A stretch of DNA of 64,000 nucleotides from Neisseria mucosa (GTDB lineage Bacteria > Pseudomonadota > Gammaproteobacteria > Burkholderiales > Neisseriaceae), in contig CP028150.1 in NCBI GenBank assembly GCA_003028315.1, positions 1,736,001 to 1,800,000 of the forward strand, written 5' to 3'. A program made the position numbers and the translations under genes. Below the pieces are notes generated by a model. The model had not been told where the DNA came from and did not search any database. It saw only the letters and a list, made by a program, of their open reading frames with translations. Each line of letters opens with the position of its first letter. The first letter of the stretch is position 1. This document shows, one piece after another, positions 33,310 to 41,915 of the stretch.

Positions 33310-33981
33310 ATGTGGCAAGATGTTTGGCCGGCCCTCGGCCTATCGTTAAAAGTGGCCTTCTGGGCCACTTTCCTCAATTTACTGCTGGGCATTGCTGTCG
33401 GTTTTCTGCTTGCCAGGCGGAATTTTCCCGGCCGCGACCTGCTCGACACAGCCCTAACCCTGCCCATGGTGCTGCCGCCTACTGTACTCGGTTACTACCT
33501 GCTGGTTTTGTTCGGCCGTAACGGCACCATAGGGCAATGGTTAAACCACACCTTTGACATCCGCTTAATTTTCACTTGGCAGGGCGCGGTCTTAGCTGCC
33601 ATGGTCGTTACCTTCCCCTTGGTCTTCAAACCTGCCCGTGCCGCCTTTGAAAGCGTCAACCCGCAATTGGAACAAGCGGCCCGTGTACTGGGGTTATCGG
33701 AAAGTGCCGTTTTCCTGCGTGTTACCCTACCTTTGGCCTGGAGAGGCCTGCTAGTCGGTCTTCTGTTGGCATTTGCCCGAGCATTGGGCGAATTCGGTGC
33801 CACACTAATGATTGCCGGCAGCATTCCCGGTCAAACCCAAACCCTCTCCATTGCCGTATATGAAGCTGTTCAGGCGGGGAACGACTCTTTGGCCAACCAA
33901 CTGGTACTGCTGATCTCTACCGTCTGCATTACAGTGTTGTGGACGACTTCCCGTTTAGCCAAACCTAAGGAGCGCACATGA
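33310..33981 (+). CDS. modB: Molybdate ABC transporter permease
   Basis: A 223-residue inner-membrane permease with five hydrophobic segments and the ABC-coupling motif RALGEFGATLMIAGSIPGQT. It begins 24 bases after modA, directly behind a DUS with one mismatch (aggtagtctgaa). modC overlaps its stop by four bases. Confidence 0.95.
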   Translation: MWQDVWPALGLSLKVAFWATFLNLLLGIAVGFLLARRNFPGRDLLDTALTLPMVLPPTVLGYYLLVLFGRNGTIGQWLNHTFDIRLIFTWQGAVLAAMVVTFPLVFKPARAAFESVNPQLEQAARVLGLSESAVFLRVTLPLAWRGLLVGLLLAFARALGEFGATLMIAGSIPGQTQTLSIAVYEAVQAGNDSLANQLVLLISTVCITVLWTTSRLAKPKERT

Positions 33982-34658
33982 ACAGTACGGACTGGATATT
34001 TGATTTCTCCTTACAAGCACAATTAGCTGCAGGCAAAAAACGTTTTAATTTAGATGTTAACTGTCAAAGCCAAGCCCGCCGGCTAGCCATTATCGGCCCG
34101 TCCGGCTCCGGCAAAAGTCTGACTCTGCAACTACTGGCCGGCCTTCTCACCCCTGAACATGGATATGTCCGCATCGACGGGCAAACCTATGGCGATACGA
34201 CACAGAAAATCTGGTTGCCGCCGCAACAACGGCAAGTCGGGCTAATGTTTCAAGACTACGCCCTGTTCCCCCATCTGACTGTGGCACAAAATATCGCGTT
34301 CGGACTACAACACGGCTGGCACAATCCTTCGAACCGTAATCCGGCGGAATCTGTACTCCTGTGGCTAGAACGGATGCAGCTGCAACACATATCCGACCAT
34401 TATCCGCACCAAATTTCCGGCGGTCAGAAACAGCGTACCGCCCTAGCCCGTGCCTGTATTACCCGTCCGAAATGGCTGTTACTGGATGAACCGTTCTCTG
34501 CCCTAGATGCCGATCTGCGTCAACAAATGCGCCAACTGGTAGGAGAACTGCAAAGCGAACTATCAGTACCCATGCTCATCATCAGCCACGATTCTGCCGA
34601 CACGCAAGCATTGGCAGATGAAGTACTGTATATGGAAAACGGTCGTCTGAAAGGTTAA
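33978..34658 (+). CDS. modC: Molybdate ABC transporter ATPase, short form without Mop domain
   Basis: Walker A is GPSGSGKSL, the Q-loop lies near LMFQDYALFPHLT, the signature is ISGGQKQRTALARA and Walker B is WLLLDEPFSALDA, followed by the switch histidine in IISHD. At 226 residues it holds only the ATPase domain. E. coli ModC (about 350 residues) has an added Mop domain that gates transport by molybdate. That domain is missing here, and a separate di-Mop protein is encoded at 23738. The frame ends cleanly after a DUS-like 3' end, so it is probably not a truncation artefact. Confidence 0.93.
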   Translation: MNSTDWIFDFSLQAQLAAGKKRFNLDVNCQSQARRLAIIGPSGSGKSLTLQLLAGLLTPEHGYVRIDGQTYGDTTQKIWLPPQQRQVGLMFQDYALFPHLTVAQNIAFGLQHGWHNPSNRNPAESVLLWLERMQLQHISDHYPHQISGGQKQRTALARACITRPKWLLLDEPFSALDADLRQQMRQLVGELQSELSVPMLIISHDSADTQALADEVLYMENGRLKG

Positions 34659-34978
34659 AAAGCAGTTGTTTTAAATAGGTCCACAGCAAAAAGCATGCGG
34701 GCCTTTTTTCAGACGACTTGCCTTGGTGGTCGAAGTAAAAAATATCGTTCTCCGACACTGAAAATATCAATATCACATATCCCCCTACCCAAGCCTAATC
34801 ATATAATCCAAAATAACTAATCCCCCAATATCAAAAGTATTATCTTTTTCCTTCTTTTTCCTTTACGGCAACCCCTTTCGGAGCATATTATCTAGTCTTC
34901 AACTATTTTATATTGCAGACGTAAAAAACTATTCTGGTTGCACATACCGACCAGGATAACAATCATAAGGAACCTGCC
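34659..34978 (+). promoter_or_regulatory. Upstream region of narG
   Basis: 320 bp with no gene and clearly AT-rich. It has one inverted DUS arm (near 34708), a weak copy of the ATACT-N5-AGTAT element (tatcaaaagtattat, 34829-34843) about 135 bp before narG, and a ribosome site (aaggaacc). No FNR palindrome was found by eye. narG therefore probably has its own promoter. Confidence 0.45.
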
Positions 34979-37900
34979 ATGAGCCACTTTTTAGACCGAC
35001 TGAAGTTTTTCAGCCAAAAACATGAGCCCTTCGCTGACGGACACGGTGTACTGACCGAAGAAGACCGCAAATGGGAAAATGCCTACCGTAGCCGCTGGCA
35101 ACACGATAAAGTGGTACGTTCCACTCACGGTGTGAACTGTACCGGTTCGTGCAGCTGGAAAGTTTATGTGAAAAACGGCCTGATTACTTGGGAAACCCAG
35201 CAGACCGACTATCCGCGCACCCGTCCGGATTTGCCCAACCATGAACCACGCGGCTGCCCACGCGGCGCGTCGTACAGTTGGTATGTTTACTCTGCCCAGC
35301 GCATCAAATATCCGATGATGCGCGGCGCGCTGGCTGAGCTGTGGCGCGAAGCGCGTAAAACCAAAGACCCGATCGAAGCATGGAAATGGATTGTGGAAGA
35401 TCCTGAGCGCTCCAAATCCTACAAATCCCAGCGCGGTTTGGGCGGCTTCGTGCGTTCCAACTGGGACGAAGCTTATGAAATGGTGGCCGCAGCCAACTGC
35501 TACACCATCAAGAAATACGGCCCCGACCGTGTTATCGGCTTCTCGCCGATTCCCGCCATGTCTATGGTCAGCTATGCCGCTGGCGCACGCTATCTCGGCT
35601 TGATCGGTGGCGTACCGCTGTCGTTCTACGATTGGTATTGCGACCTGCCGCCTGCTTCACCGCAGACTTGGGGTGAGCAAACCGACGTGGCCGAATCCGC
35701 CGATTGGTATAACTCCAATTATCTTCTGGTCTGGGGTTCCAACGTGCCGATGACACGCACGCCCGATGCCCACTTCTATACCGAAGTGCGCTACAAAGGC
35801 ACCAAAACCGTTGCCATATCTTCCGACTTCGGCGAAATGGCCAAGTTCAGCGATATCTGGCTGGCACCGCGCCAAGGTACGGATGCCGCGCTGGCAATGG
35901 CGATGGGGCACGTTATCCTCAAAGAATTCCATATCGACAATCCATCCGACTATTTCCAAGACTATTGCCGCCGCCTGACCGATATGCCGGTGCTGGTGTG
36001 CCTGAAGGAAGACGGCGAAGGCTACCGCCCCGAATACACCCTGCGCGCTTCTCATCTGAGCGACAACTTCGGCGAAGAGAAGAATCCCGATTGGAAAGTG
36101 CTGGCGTGGAACGAGAAAACCGACAGCCTGATGCTGCCCAACGGCTCCATCGGCTTCCGTTGGGATGGCAGCCAAAAATGGAATCTGGAAACCAAGGCTC
36201 AGAATGACCAGGATGTTCAGGCAGCCTTGTCGCTGAAGGCGTGCGCCGATGACGTGGTACGCGTTGGTTTCGATTACTTCGGCGGCGAATTCGACGAAGA
36301 AAAAACCTTCCGCAAAGTGCCGGTAAAACGCATCACCTTGGCCGACGGCAGCAGCCAGCTGGTGGCCACCGTATTCGACCTCCTGGTAGCGCAATACGGC
36401 GTGGACAACGGCTTGGGCGACGAGAACGTAGCCAAAGACTACTTTGACGACAAACCCTACACGCCGAAATGGCAGGAAAAACACACTGGCGTTGCGCCCG
36501 AACGCGTGATTCAGGTAGCCCGCGAGTTCGCCAAAAACGCGCACGATACCAAAGGCCGCTCGATGATTATCGTCGGCGCCGGCCTGAACCACTGGTATTA
36601 CCTGGACATGAACTATCGCGGCCTGATCAACATGCTGATGATGTGCGGCACCATCGGCAAGTCCGGCGGCGGCTGGTGCCATTATGTAGGCCAGGAAAAA
36701 CTGCGTCCGCAGTCCGGCTGGGCGCCGCTGACTTTCGCGCTCGACTGGCACCGCCCCGCGCGCCAGATGGCCGGCACGTCCTTCTTCTACAACCACACCG
36801 GCCAGTACCGCCACGAAACTGTGTCCGCCGACGAGCTGCTCACGTCCGACGCGGGCGACGATATGCGCCGCCTGACCATGATCGACTACAACGCCAAAGC
36901 CGAACGCATGGGCTGGACGCCGAGTGCGCCGCAGTTGGAAACCAACCCGCTGGACGTTACCGATGCAGCCGAGGCGGCGGGTATGTCGCCCGCCGACTAT
37001 GTGGTCAAAGGCCTGAAAGAAGGCACGCTGGACATGTCCTGCAACGATCCGGAAAACCCGAAAAACTGGCCGCGCAATATGTTTATTTGGCGTTCCAACA
37101 TTTTGGGTTCGTCCGGCAAAGGCCACGAATATTTCCTGAAATACCTGCTCGGCACGCAAAACGGCCTGATGAGCGACGAAGACGACTGCCTGAAACCTGC
37201 CGAAGTGAAGCAGCGGGAAGGCGTGGAAGGCAAGCTGGATTTGTTCACGCTCCTGGATTTCCGCATGAACACCACCTGCCTGTACGCCGACGTGATTTTC
37301 CCGACCGCCACTTGGTACGAGAAATACGATCTGAACACGTCCGACATGCACCCGTTCATCCATCCGTTTACCGAAGCGGTGCAGCCTTTGTGGCAGAGCA
37401 GGTCTGACTGGGAAATCTACAAAGGCCTGGCCAAAAAATTCAGCGAGCTGGCCAAAGACTACTTGGGCGTACGCAAAGACATCGTGCTCACGCCGCTGAT
37501 GCACGACAGCCCGCAGGAACTCGGTCAGCCGTTCGACCCGAAAGATTGGAAACTGGGCGAGTGCGAACCCATCCCGGGCAAAACCATGCCGGCGATGACC
37601 GTGGTGGAACGTGATTACGGCGCGATTTACGAGAAATTCACTTCTATCGGCCCGCTGCTGGAAAAAGTCAACAATAACGGTAAAGGTATGGCTTGGGATA
37701 CCAAACATGAAGTTGAATTCCTACGTAAACTCAACGGCGTACAAGCCGAAGGGGTCGGAAAAGGTCAACCGAAAATCGAAACTGCCATTGATGCCTGCGA
37801 GATGATATTAACCCTCGCTCCGGAAACTAACGGACATGTGGCAAAAAAGGCTTGGCAAGCCTTGGGCAAAGCTACAGGCCGCGACCATACACATCTGATT

Positions 37901-38659
37901 AATGCCAGCGAGCACACGCAAATCCGCTTCCACGACATCGTCGCCCAGCCGCGCAAGATTGTTACCTCGCCGATTTGGTCGGGCGTGGAGAGCGAAGAAG
38001 TGTGCTACACCGCCGGCTATACCAATGTGCACGAGCTGATTCCGTGGCGCACGCTGACCGGCCGCCAGCAGTTCTACCAAGACCACAAGTGGATGCGCGA
38101 TTTCGGTGCTGCTTTCTGCGTGTACCGTCCGGCGGTGGACACCAAAACCACCAAGAAGCTGCTGGGCAAAATGCCCAACGGCAATCCCGAAATCACGCTC
38201 AACTTCCTGACCCCGCACCAGAAATGGGGTATCCACAGTACCTATTCGGAAAACCTGCGTATGCTCACGCTCTCACGCGGCGGCCCGCACGTGTGGATTT
38301 CCGAAATCGATGCCAAGAAAGCCGGTTTGGTGGATAACGACTGGGTGGAAGTGTTCAACACCAACGGTTCGATTGCCTGCCGTGTGATTGTGAGCCAGCG
38401 TATTCCCGAAACTATGATTTTGATGTACCACGCTCAGGAAAAACTGGTACATACTCCGGCGGCAGAAACCACCAAAAAACGCGGCGGTATCCACAACTCG
38501 GTAACCAAGGCGGTCTTGAACCCGACCCACATGATAGGCGGTTACGCGCAATTGGCGTACAGCTTCAACTACTACGGCACAGTAGGCTCTAACCGTGATG
38601 AATGGGTGATTGTGCGTAAAATGAGCAAAGTGGATTGGATGGACGAACCGGCAGGTTAA
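34979..38659 (+). CDS. narG: Respiratory nitrate reductase alpha subunit
   Basis: Catalytic molybdoenzyme subunit that reduces nitrate to nitrite on the cytoplasmic face. It has 1,226 residues, close to the usual 1,240. The FS0 cluster ligands are His50, Cys54, Cys58 and Cys93 (STHGVNCTGSCSW, then PRGCPRGASYSW), one off the E. coli numbers. Cofactor-binding segments include WYNSNYLLVWGSNVPMTRTPDAH and GQEKLRPQSGWAPL. The gene is intact but isolated: modC is upstream, mog downstream, and its partners narHJI lie 12-15 kb upstream. It contains no full DUS that I could see. Confidence 0.98.
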   Translation: MSHFLDRLKFFSQKHEPFADGHGVLTEEDRKWENAYRSRWQHDKVVRSTHGVNCTGSCSWKVYVKNGLITWETQQTDYPRTRPDLPNHEPRGCPRGASYSWYVYSAQRIKYPMMRGALAELWREARKTKDPIEAWKWIVEDPERSKSYKSQRGLGGFVRSNWDEAYEMVAAANCYTIKKYGPDRVIGFSPIPAMSMVSYAAGARYLGLIGGVPLSFYDWYCDLPPASPQTWGEQTDVAESADWYNSNYLLVWGSNVPMTRTPDAHFYTEVRYKGTKTVAISSDFGEMAKFSDIWLAPRQGTDAALAMAMGHVILKEFHIDNPSDYFQDYCRRLTDMPVLVCLKEDGEGYRPEYTLRASHLSDNFGEEKNPDWKVLAWNEKTDSLMLPNGSIGFRWDGSQKWNLETKAQNDQDVQAALSLKACADDVVRVGFDYFGGEFDEEKTFRKVPVKRITLADGSSQLVATVFDLLVAQYGVDNGLGDENVAKDYFDDKPYTPKWQEKHTGVAPERVIQVAREFAKNAHDTKGRSMIIVGAGLNHWYYLDMNYRGLINMLMMCGTIGKSGGGWCHYVGQEKLRPQSGWAPLTFALDWHRPARQMAGTSFFYNHTGQYRHETVSADELLTSDAGDDMRRLTMIDYNAKAERMGWTPSAPQLETNPLDVTDAAEAAGMSPADYVVKGLKEGTLDMSCNDPENPKNWPRNMFIWRSNILGSSGKGHEYFLKYLLGTQNGLMSDEDDCLKPAEVKQREGVEGKLDLFTLLDFRMNTTCLYADVIFPTATWYEKYDLNTSDMHPFIHPFTEAVQPLWQSRSDWEIYKGLAKKFSELAKDYLGVRKDIVLTPLMHDSPQELGQPFDPKDWKLGECEPIPGKTMPAMTVVERDYGAIYEKFTSIGPLLEKVNNNGKGMAWDTKHEVEFLRKLNGVQAEGVGKGQPKIETAIDACEMILTLAPETNGHVAKKAWQALGKATGRDHTHLINASEHTQIRFHDIVAQPRKIVTSPIWSGVESEEVCYTAGYTNVHELIPWRTLTGRQQFYQDHKWMRDFGAAFCVYRPAVDTKTTKKLLGKMPNGNPEITLNFLTPHQKWGIHSTYSENLRMLTLSRGGPHVWISEIDAKKAGLVDNDWVEVFNTNGSIACRVIVSQRIPETMILMYHAQEKLVHTPAAETTKKRGGIHNSVTKAVLNPTHMIGGYAQLAYSFNYYGTVGSNRDEWVIVRKMSKVDWMDEPAG

Positions 38660-38684
38660 GGCCGTCTGAAAACTTAGTGACGAG

Positions 38685-38725
38685 AAAGCCTGTCTGAAAG
38701 AAAACTTTCAGACAGGCTTTTTTTA
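38685..38725 (+). terminator. Intrinsic terminator after narG, foreign-dialect DUS hairpin
   Basis: AAAGCCTGTCTGAAAG and CTTTCAGACAGGCTTT form a 16-bp perfect stem followed by TTTTT. The arms contain GCCTGTCTGAA, 11 bases of the wadDUS dialect (TGCCTGTCTGAA), not the host dialect. An AG-DUS (38659-38670) overlaps the narG stop region. Confidence 0.88.
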
Positions 38726-39019
38726 TTATCAAATTTTCCGTCAATAGGAAATAAAGCGGCTGAGGCAATTTATGCACAAGATCTCATTCATGGATGACTG
38801 CCTGTTGACCAAAAATGATGAGGTGATAATCAAAATATCATCCTCTTTGAGATTGAGTACATTTATAGAGAAATGATTTTTATGAACAACTTCTCAAGCT
38901 CGACTTTACCTGAAGATATGTATTTTAAAGTCCCGCCGTTTTGCACATTGCCAACACCCACAACAGATACAGCTAATCAGGTACAATGCAATTTTCTATC
39001 TTTTGAGTCTGCTATTATC
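38726..39019. other. Intergenic stretch between narG and mog
   Basis: 294 bp without a supported gene. A weak hairpin (GAGGTGATA near 38820 with TATCATCCTC) is present. Codons in frame with mog extend upstream to 38873 but look non-coding and lack a family match, so mog was started at 39020. Confidence 0.4.
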
Positions 39020-39598
39020 ATGAACACACTTCCTACCATCACCATCGGCCTAATTTCCACCAGTGACCGCGCCAGCAGTGGCGTGTATGCCGATGAAGGC
39101 ATTCCTACACTCAAAAGCTGGCTTGACAAAGCCGTCCTCAATCCGATCCGTTATGTAGAAGCCCTTATTCCTGACGATCAAGACGAAATCAAAAGCGTGC
39201 TTATCCATATGGCAGATGAAGAGCATTGCGATGTGATTTTTACCACCGGCGGCACAGGGCCTGCACCACGCGACATCACACCCGAAGCCACACAAGCCGT
39301 ATTAGACAAGGAACTGCTCGGTTTTGGCGAACAAATGCGCCGTATCAGCCTACATTATGTACCCACAGCCATTTTGTCACGCCAAACAGCAGGTGTTCGT
39401 GGCAACAGCCTGATTGTGAATCTCCCCGGCCGACCGAAAGCCATTGCTGAAACATTGGGCGGCGTACGCTCGGAAGATGGCAGCATCATCGTACCAGGCC
39501 TATTCGGCGCTATTCCTTATTGTGTGGATTTAATCGGCGGTGGCTTCATTGAAACCGATACTGCCATTTGCACCGCCTTCCGCCCCAAACAAAAATAA
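39020..39598 (+). CDS. mog: Molybdopterin adenylyltransferase Mog
   Basis: Adenylylates molybdopterin before MoeA inserts molybdate. From the ATG at 39020 it has 192 residues. Motifs are ITIGLISTSDRASSGVYADEGIP, CDVIFTTGGTGPAPRDITPEATQAV and GVRGNSLIVNLPGRPKAI. It closes the nitrate/molybdenum block. There is no DUS terminator behind it. Confidence 0.94.
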   Translation: MNTLPTITIGLISTSDRASSGVYADEGIPTLKSWLDKAVLNPIRYVEALIPDDQDEIKSVLIHMADEEHCDVIFTTGGTGPAPRDITPEATQAVLDKELLGFGEQMRRISLHYVPTAILSRQTAGVRGNSLIVNLPGRPKAIAETLGGVRSEDGSIIVPGLFGAIPYCVDLIGGGFIETDTAICTAFRPKQK

Positions 39599-40165
39599 AC
39601 TCCTTCTATATTCTTCTGACCGTCTATAGCTACTCCCGTTCTCTAACTGCTGAATTATACCTATGCGAAGATTATAACAGCTCAAATCCTATTTGCAGGA
39701 CAAATAAATTAAAAAACTATCAACATCAAGCTGTTGCAATAAACCATAATCAATACATATGTTCAAAGCCATATGTTTATATGAATAAACCCGTTTTAAA
39801 AATCCAAAATCATAAAGGTCATCTGAAAAAGAAAACTGAACCCTAACCCTTTTCATACGACCTCCAATTTTCACATTAGTGTTTTATGTATAGTGAAAAT
39901 CTAATTCAGAGTCTGGTATGTTTGCAAAATTCCCTCAAATCTCCCTAAATACCTCGGCAAAAATTTAGGGAGATTTGAGGGAGCTTTGCAAACTTCTCCA
40001 TCAGTTTTATTTAGAGACTAATATAAAACATGTTTCAAAATAATCCCCACAGTGACTGTCAGGATAAACTGAATTGGTACAACATTTGAAATATGCAGAC
40101 AAAAGCAGCTTTGTTAGCAAGAGCATAAAAAGCTGAAATCGCGGGCATAGCATTAAAAGATAAAA
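39599..40165. other. Long AT-rich intergenic region with a large palindrome
   Basis: About 570 bp between mog and the tRNA terminator, with no supported gene. It holds one degenerate DUS pair (aggtcatctgaaa near 39818 with tttcatacgacct) and the long inverted repeat at 39920-39993. A short reading frame overlapping the mog end (to 39846) has no ribosome site and looks random. Confidence 0.5.
39920..39993. repeat. Long inverted repeat (31-bp arms)
   Basis: The left arm begins gtttgcaaaattccctcaa and the right arm ends gagggagctttgcaaac; the arms pair almost fully around a 12-base loop (acctcggcaaaa region). The tttgcaaaattccc start recalls the ends of neisserial IS5-family elements, so it may be a tiny non-autonomous remnant. 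It does not carry a T-run and is not an obvious terminator. Confidence 0.8.
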
Positions 40166-40198
40166 ATAAACCCTTACTATTTTTTAGTAAGGGTTTAT
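40166..40198 (-). terminator. Terminator of the tRNA pair
   Basis: ATAAACCCTTACTA pairs with TAGTAAGGGTTTAT, and the minus strand continues into ATTTTTATC. It lies just behind tRNA-Glu. Confidence 0.88.
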
Positions 40199-40205
40199 TG
40201 AAATT

Positions 40206-40280
40206 TGGCACGCCCACGGGGAATCGAACCCCGGTTACCGCCGTGAAAGGGCGATGTCCTAACCGCTAGACGATGGGCGC
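40206..40280 (-). tRNA. tRNA-Glu (UUC)
   Basis: 75 bases including an encoded CCA. The acceptor GCGCCCA pairs with TGGGCGT, the anticodon loop reads CTTTCAC with anticodon UUC, and the T-arm is GGGGTTCGATTCCCC. Confidence 0.96.
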
Positions 40281-40296
40281 GGATAAATAAATTTTT

Positions 40297-40373
40297 TGGC
40301 GCACCCGGAGCGATTCGAACGCCCGACCCTCTGGTTCGTAGCCAGATACTCTATCCAACTGAGCTACGGGTGC
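40297..40373 (-). tRNA. tRNA-Arg (ACG)
   Basis: 77 bases including an encoded CCA. The acceptor GCACCCG pairs with CGGGTGC, the anticodon loop is CTACGAA with anticodon ACG (read as ICG), and the D-arm AGCTCAGTTGGATAGAGT is standard. It lies 16 bases upstream of tRNA-Glu, so both are likely cotranscribed. Confidence 0.96.
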
Positions 40374-40505
40374 ATTTTCATCACTTCGCTTCTGCGCTGT
40401 GAATCAAGAAGACCGAATATTATAGAAACCCTTCCCTATTGTCCAGCCTTTAAATTCAATTTTTCCAGATAAAATATTAACATTTTGAAAATTAAAGAAA
40501 TTAAA

Positions 40506-41858
40506 TCACCTTAAAATCCCGGTTCCAGACAAGTCCTGAGCCATTTTGGCGGCGGCATTGTCTGTCATACCGCCGACGAAATCTAAAATTTTCATATATG
40601 CCTGATAAAGGCTGTCCGTTTCAAGTATGGGATTATGGTTTTTCAGAAGATCCAAGATTAAAGATTGGCGGACATCTAATTTCTGCTCAACCAGCAAGGC
40701 ATGGGCAGCAGGGACAAACAAATCGAGTATCGACCCTAAGCACGGGAAAGTGGCAATTTCGGTCATCAGCTTGGTACGGTGGCGAAAGATGCGCGTGCGT
40801 GCGAGTTCTTTGGCTTTTTCCAAAGTGTTTTGGACTTCCGGGCTGCACAAGGAAATCAAGTCTTTTCCCTTAAATTCGCCGCTTAATAAATCGGATTGGT
40901 GTTTCATGAAGGTTTGCGCGGCATCTTCGATGGCTTTGCCTATGGCAATGCCGCGCAGCATGGCGCAACGTTGGCGGCTGGATTGGGCATGCCATGTACT
41001 TTCTTCAAAGGTCAGCTCAGACAAGACGCTTTCGACTTCGGTATCGGTCAGCAACTCAAGCTCCACCGCATCTTCCAAATCCAGCAATGCGTAACAGATG
41101 TCGTCTGAAGCCTCCATCAGGTATGACAGCGGATGGCGTACCCATTGGTCGCAGCCTGCTTCGAGCAATCCCAACTCCGCTGCAACTCGGCGGATAAACG
41201 GCAGCTCAGTTTGATAAATATTGAATTTGGAACGCCCGCGCGGACCTTGGCTTGTCCACGGATATTTTATCAATGCGCCGATTGATGCCGCACTCAAACG
41301 CATTCCGCCCGCATCGGGATACATTTCCAAATTGGCGACAATGCGCAGGCTGTGGGCATTGCCTTCGTAAGTTTGCACGTCGCTCAATTCGGCTTCGCTC
41401 AGCGATGTCAGAAAGCGGAGATTTGTTTCCTTTCTGAACCAATGGCGCAATGCGTCCTCACCCGTATGCCCGAACGGAGGGTTACCCAAATCATGCGCCA
41501 AACAGGCGACTTGGACGACAGCACCAATATCGCCCGGAGTATTGTTTTCGGGCAGGAATCCGCCGGCTTGCAACATGACGCCGACACGGTTACCCAAACT
41601 GCGTCCGACGCTGGCAACTTCGACACTGTGTGTCAGCCGGTTGTGCGTCAGGTCATGTTCGGCAAGCGGGTGGACTTGGGTTTTCCTGCCCAACCGCCTG
41701 AATGCGCCGGAAAACACGACTCTATCGTAATCAATGTGGAAATCGGTACGCAGGGCATCGATACCCTCTTGTGTGGACGGCGTAACCGTAGGGATAATTT
41801 CGCCGTTTTTTGCGCGGAAGCGTTGCGGGGAAAGCAGTTGGGACCAAGTCATTGCCAT
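40506..41858 (-). CDS. dgt: dGTPase-like HD-domain triphosphohydrolase
   Basis: A 450-residue HD-superfamily enzyme of the dNTP triphosphohydrolase family. It has FRRLGRKTQVHP, the HD metal motif (HSVEVASVGRSLG with CLAHDLGNPPFGHTGEDALRHWF), YEGNAHSLRI and EASDDICYALLDLEDAVEL. Members hydrolyse dGTP or other dNTPs to deoxynucleoside plus triphosphate. Substrate preference is not set by sequence alone. rnhA lies downstream on the same strand. Confidence 0.93.
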   Translation of the reverse strand: MAMTWSQLLSPQRFRAKNGEIIPTVTPSTQEGIDALRTDFHIDYDRVVFSGAFRRLGRKTQVHPLAEHDLTHNRLTHSVEVASVGRSLGNRVGVMLQAGGFLPENNTPGDIGAVVQVACLAHDLGNPPFGHTGEDALRHWFRKETNLRFLTSLSEAELSDVQTYEGNAHSLRIVANLEMYPDAGGMRLSAASIGALIKYPWTSQGPRGRSKFNIYQTELPFIRRVAAELGLLEAGCDQWVRHPLSYLMEASDDICYALLDLEDAVELELLTDTEVESVLSELTFEESTWHAQSSRQRCAMLRGIAIGKAIEDAAQTFMKHQSDLLSGEFKGKDLISLCSPEVQNTLEKAKELARTRIFRHRTKLMTEIATFPCLGSILDLFVPAAHALLVEQKLDVRQSLILDLLKNHNPILETDSLYQAYMKILDFVGGMTDNAAAKMAQDLSGTGILR

Positions 41859-41915
41859 TGGGGTAATCCTGTTTGCGGTTGATTGAACATTTTTCAGGCG
41901 TTTTCAGACGACCTT

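Noticed and set aside
35657..37708. 683-codon frame on the minus strand within narG
   Set aside because: It is antisense to the intact and highly conserved narG; no recognisable domains and no ribosome site.
38873..39019. N-terminal extension of mog
   Set aside because: The extra 49 residues have no family match, and a normal Mog starts at MNTLPTITIGLIS (39020).
39568..39846. Possible 92-codon gene after mog
   Set aside because: It begins inside mog, lacks a ribosome site and has random low-complexity composition.
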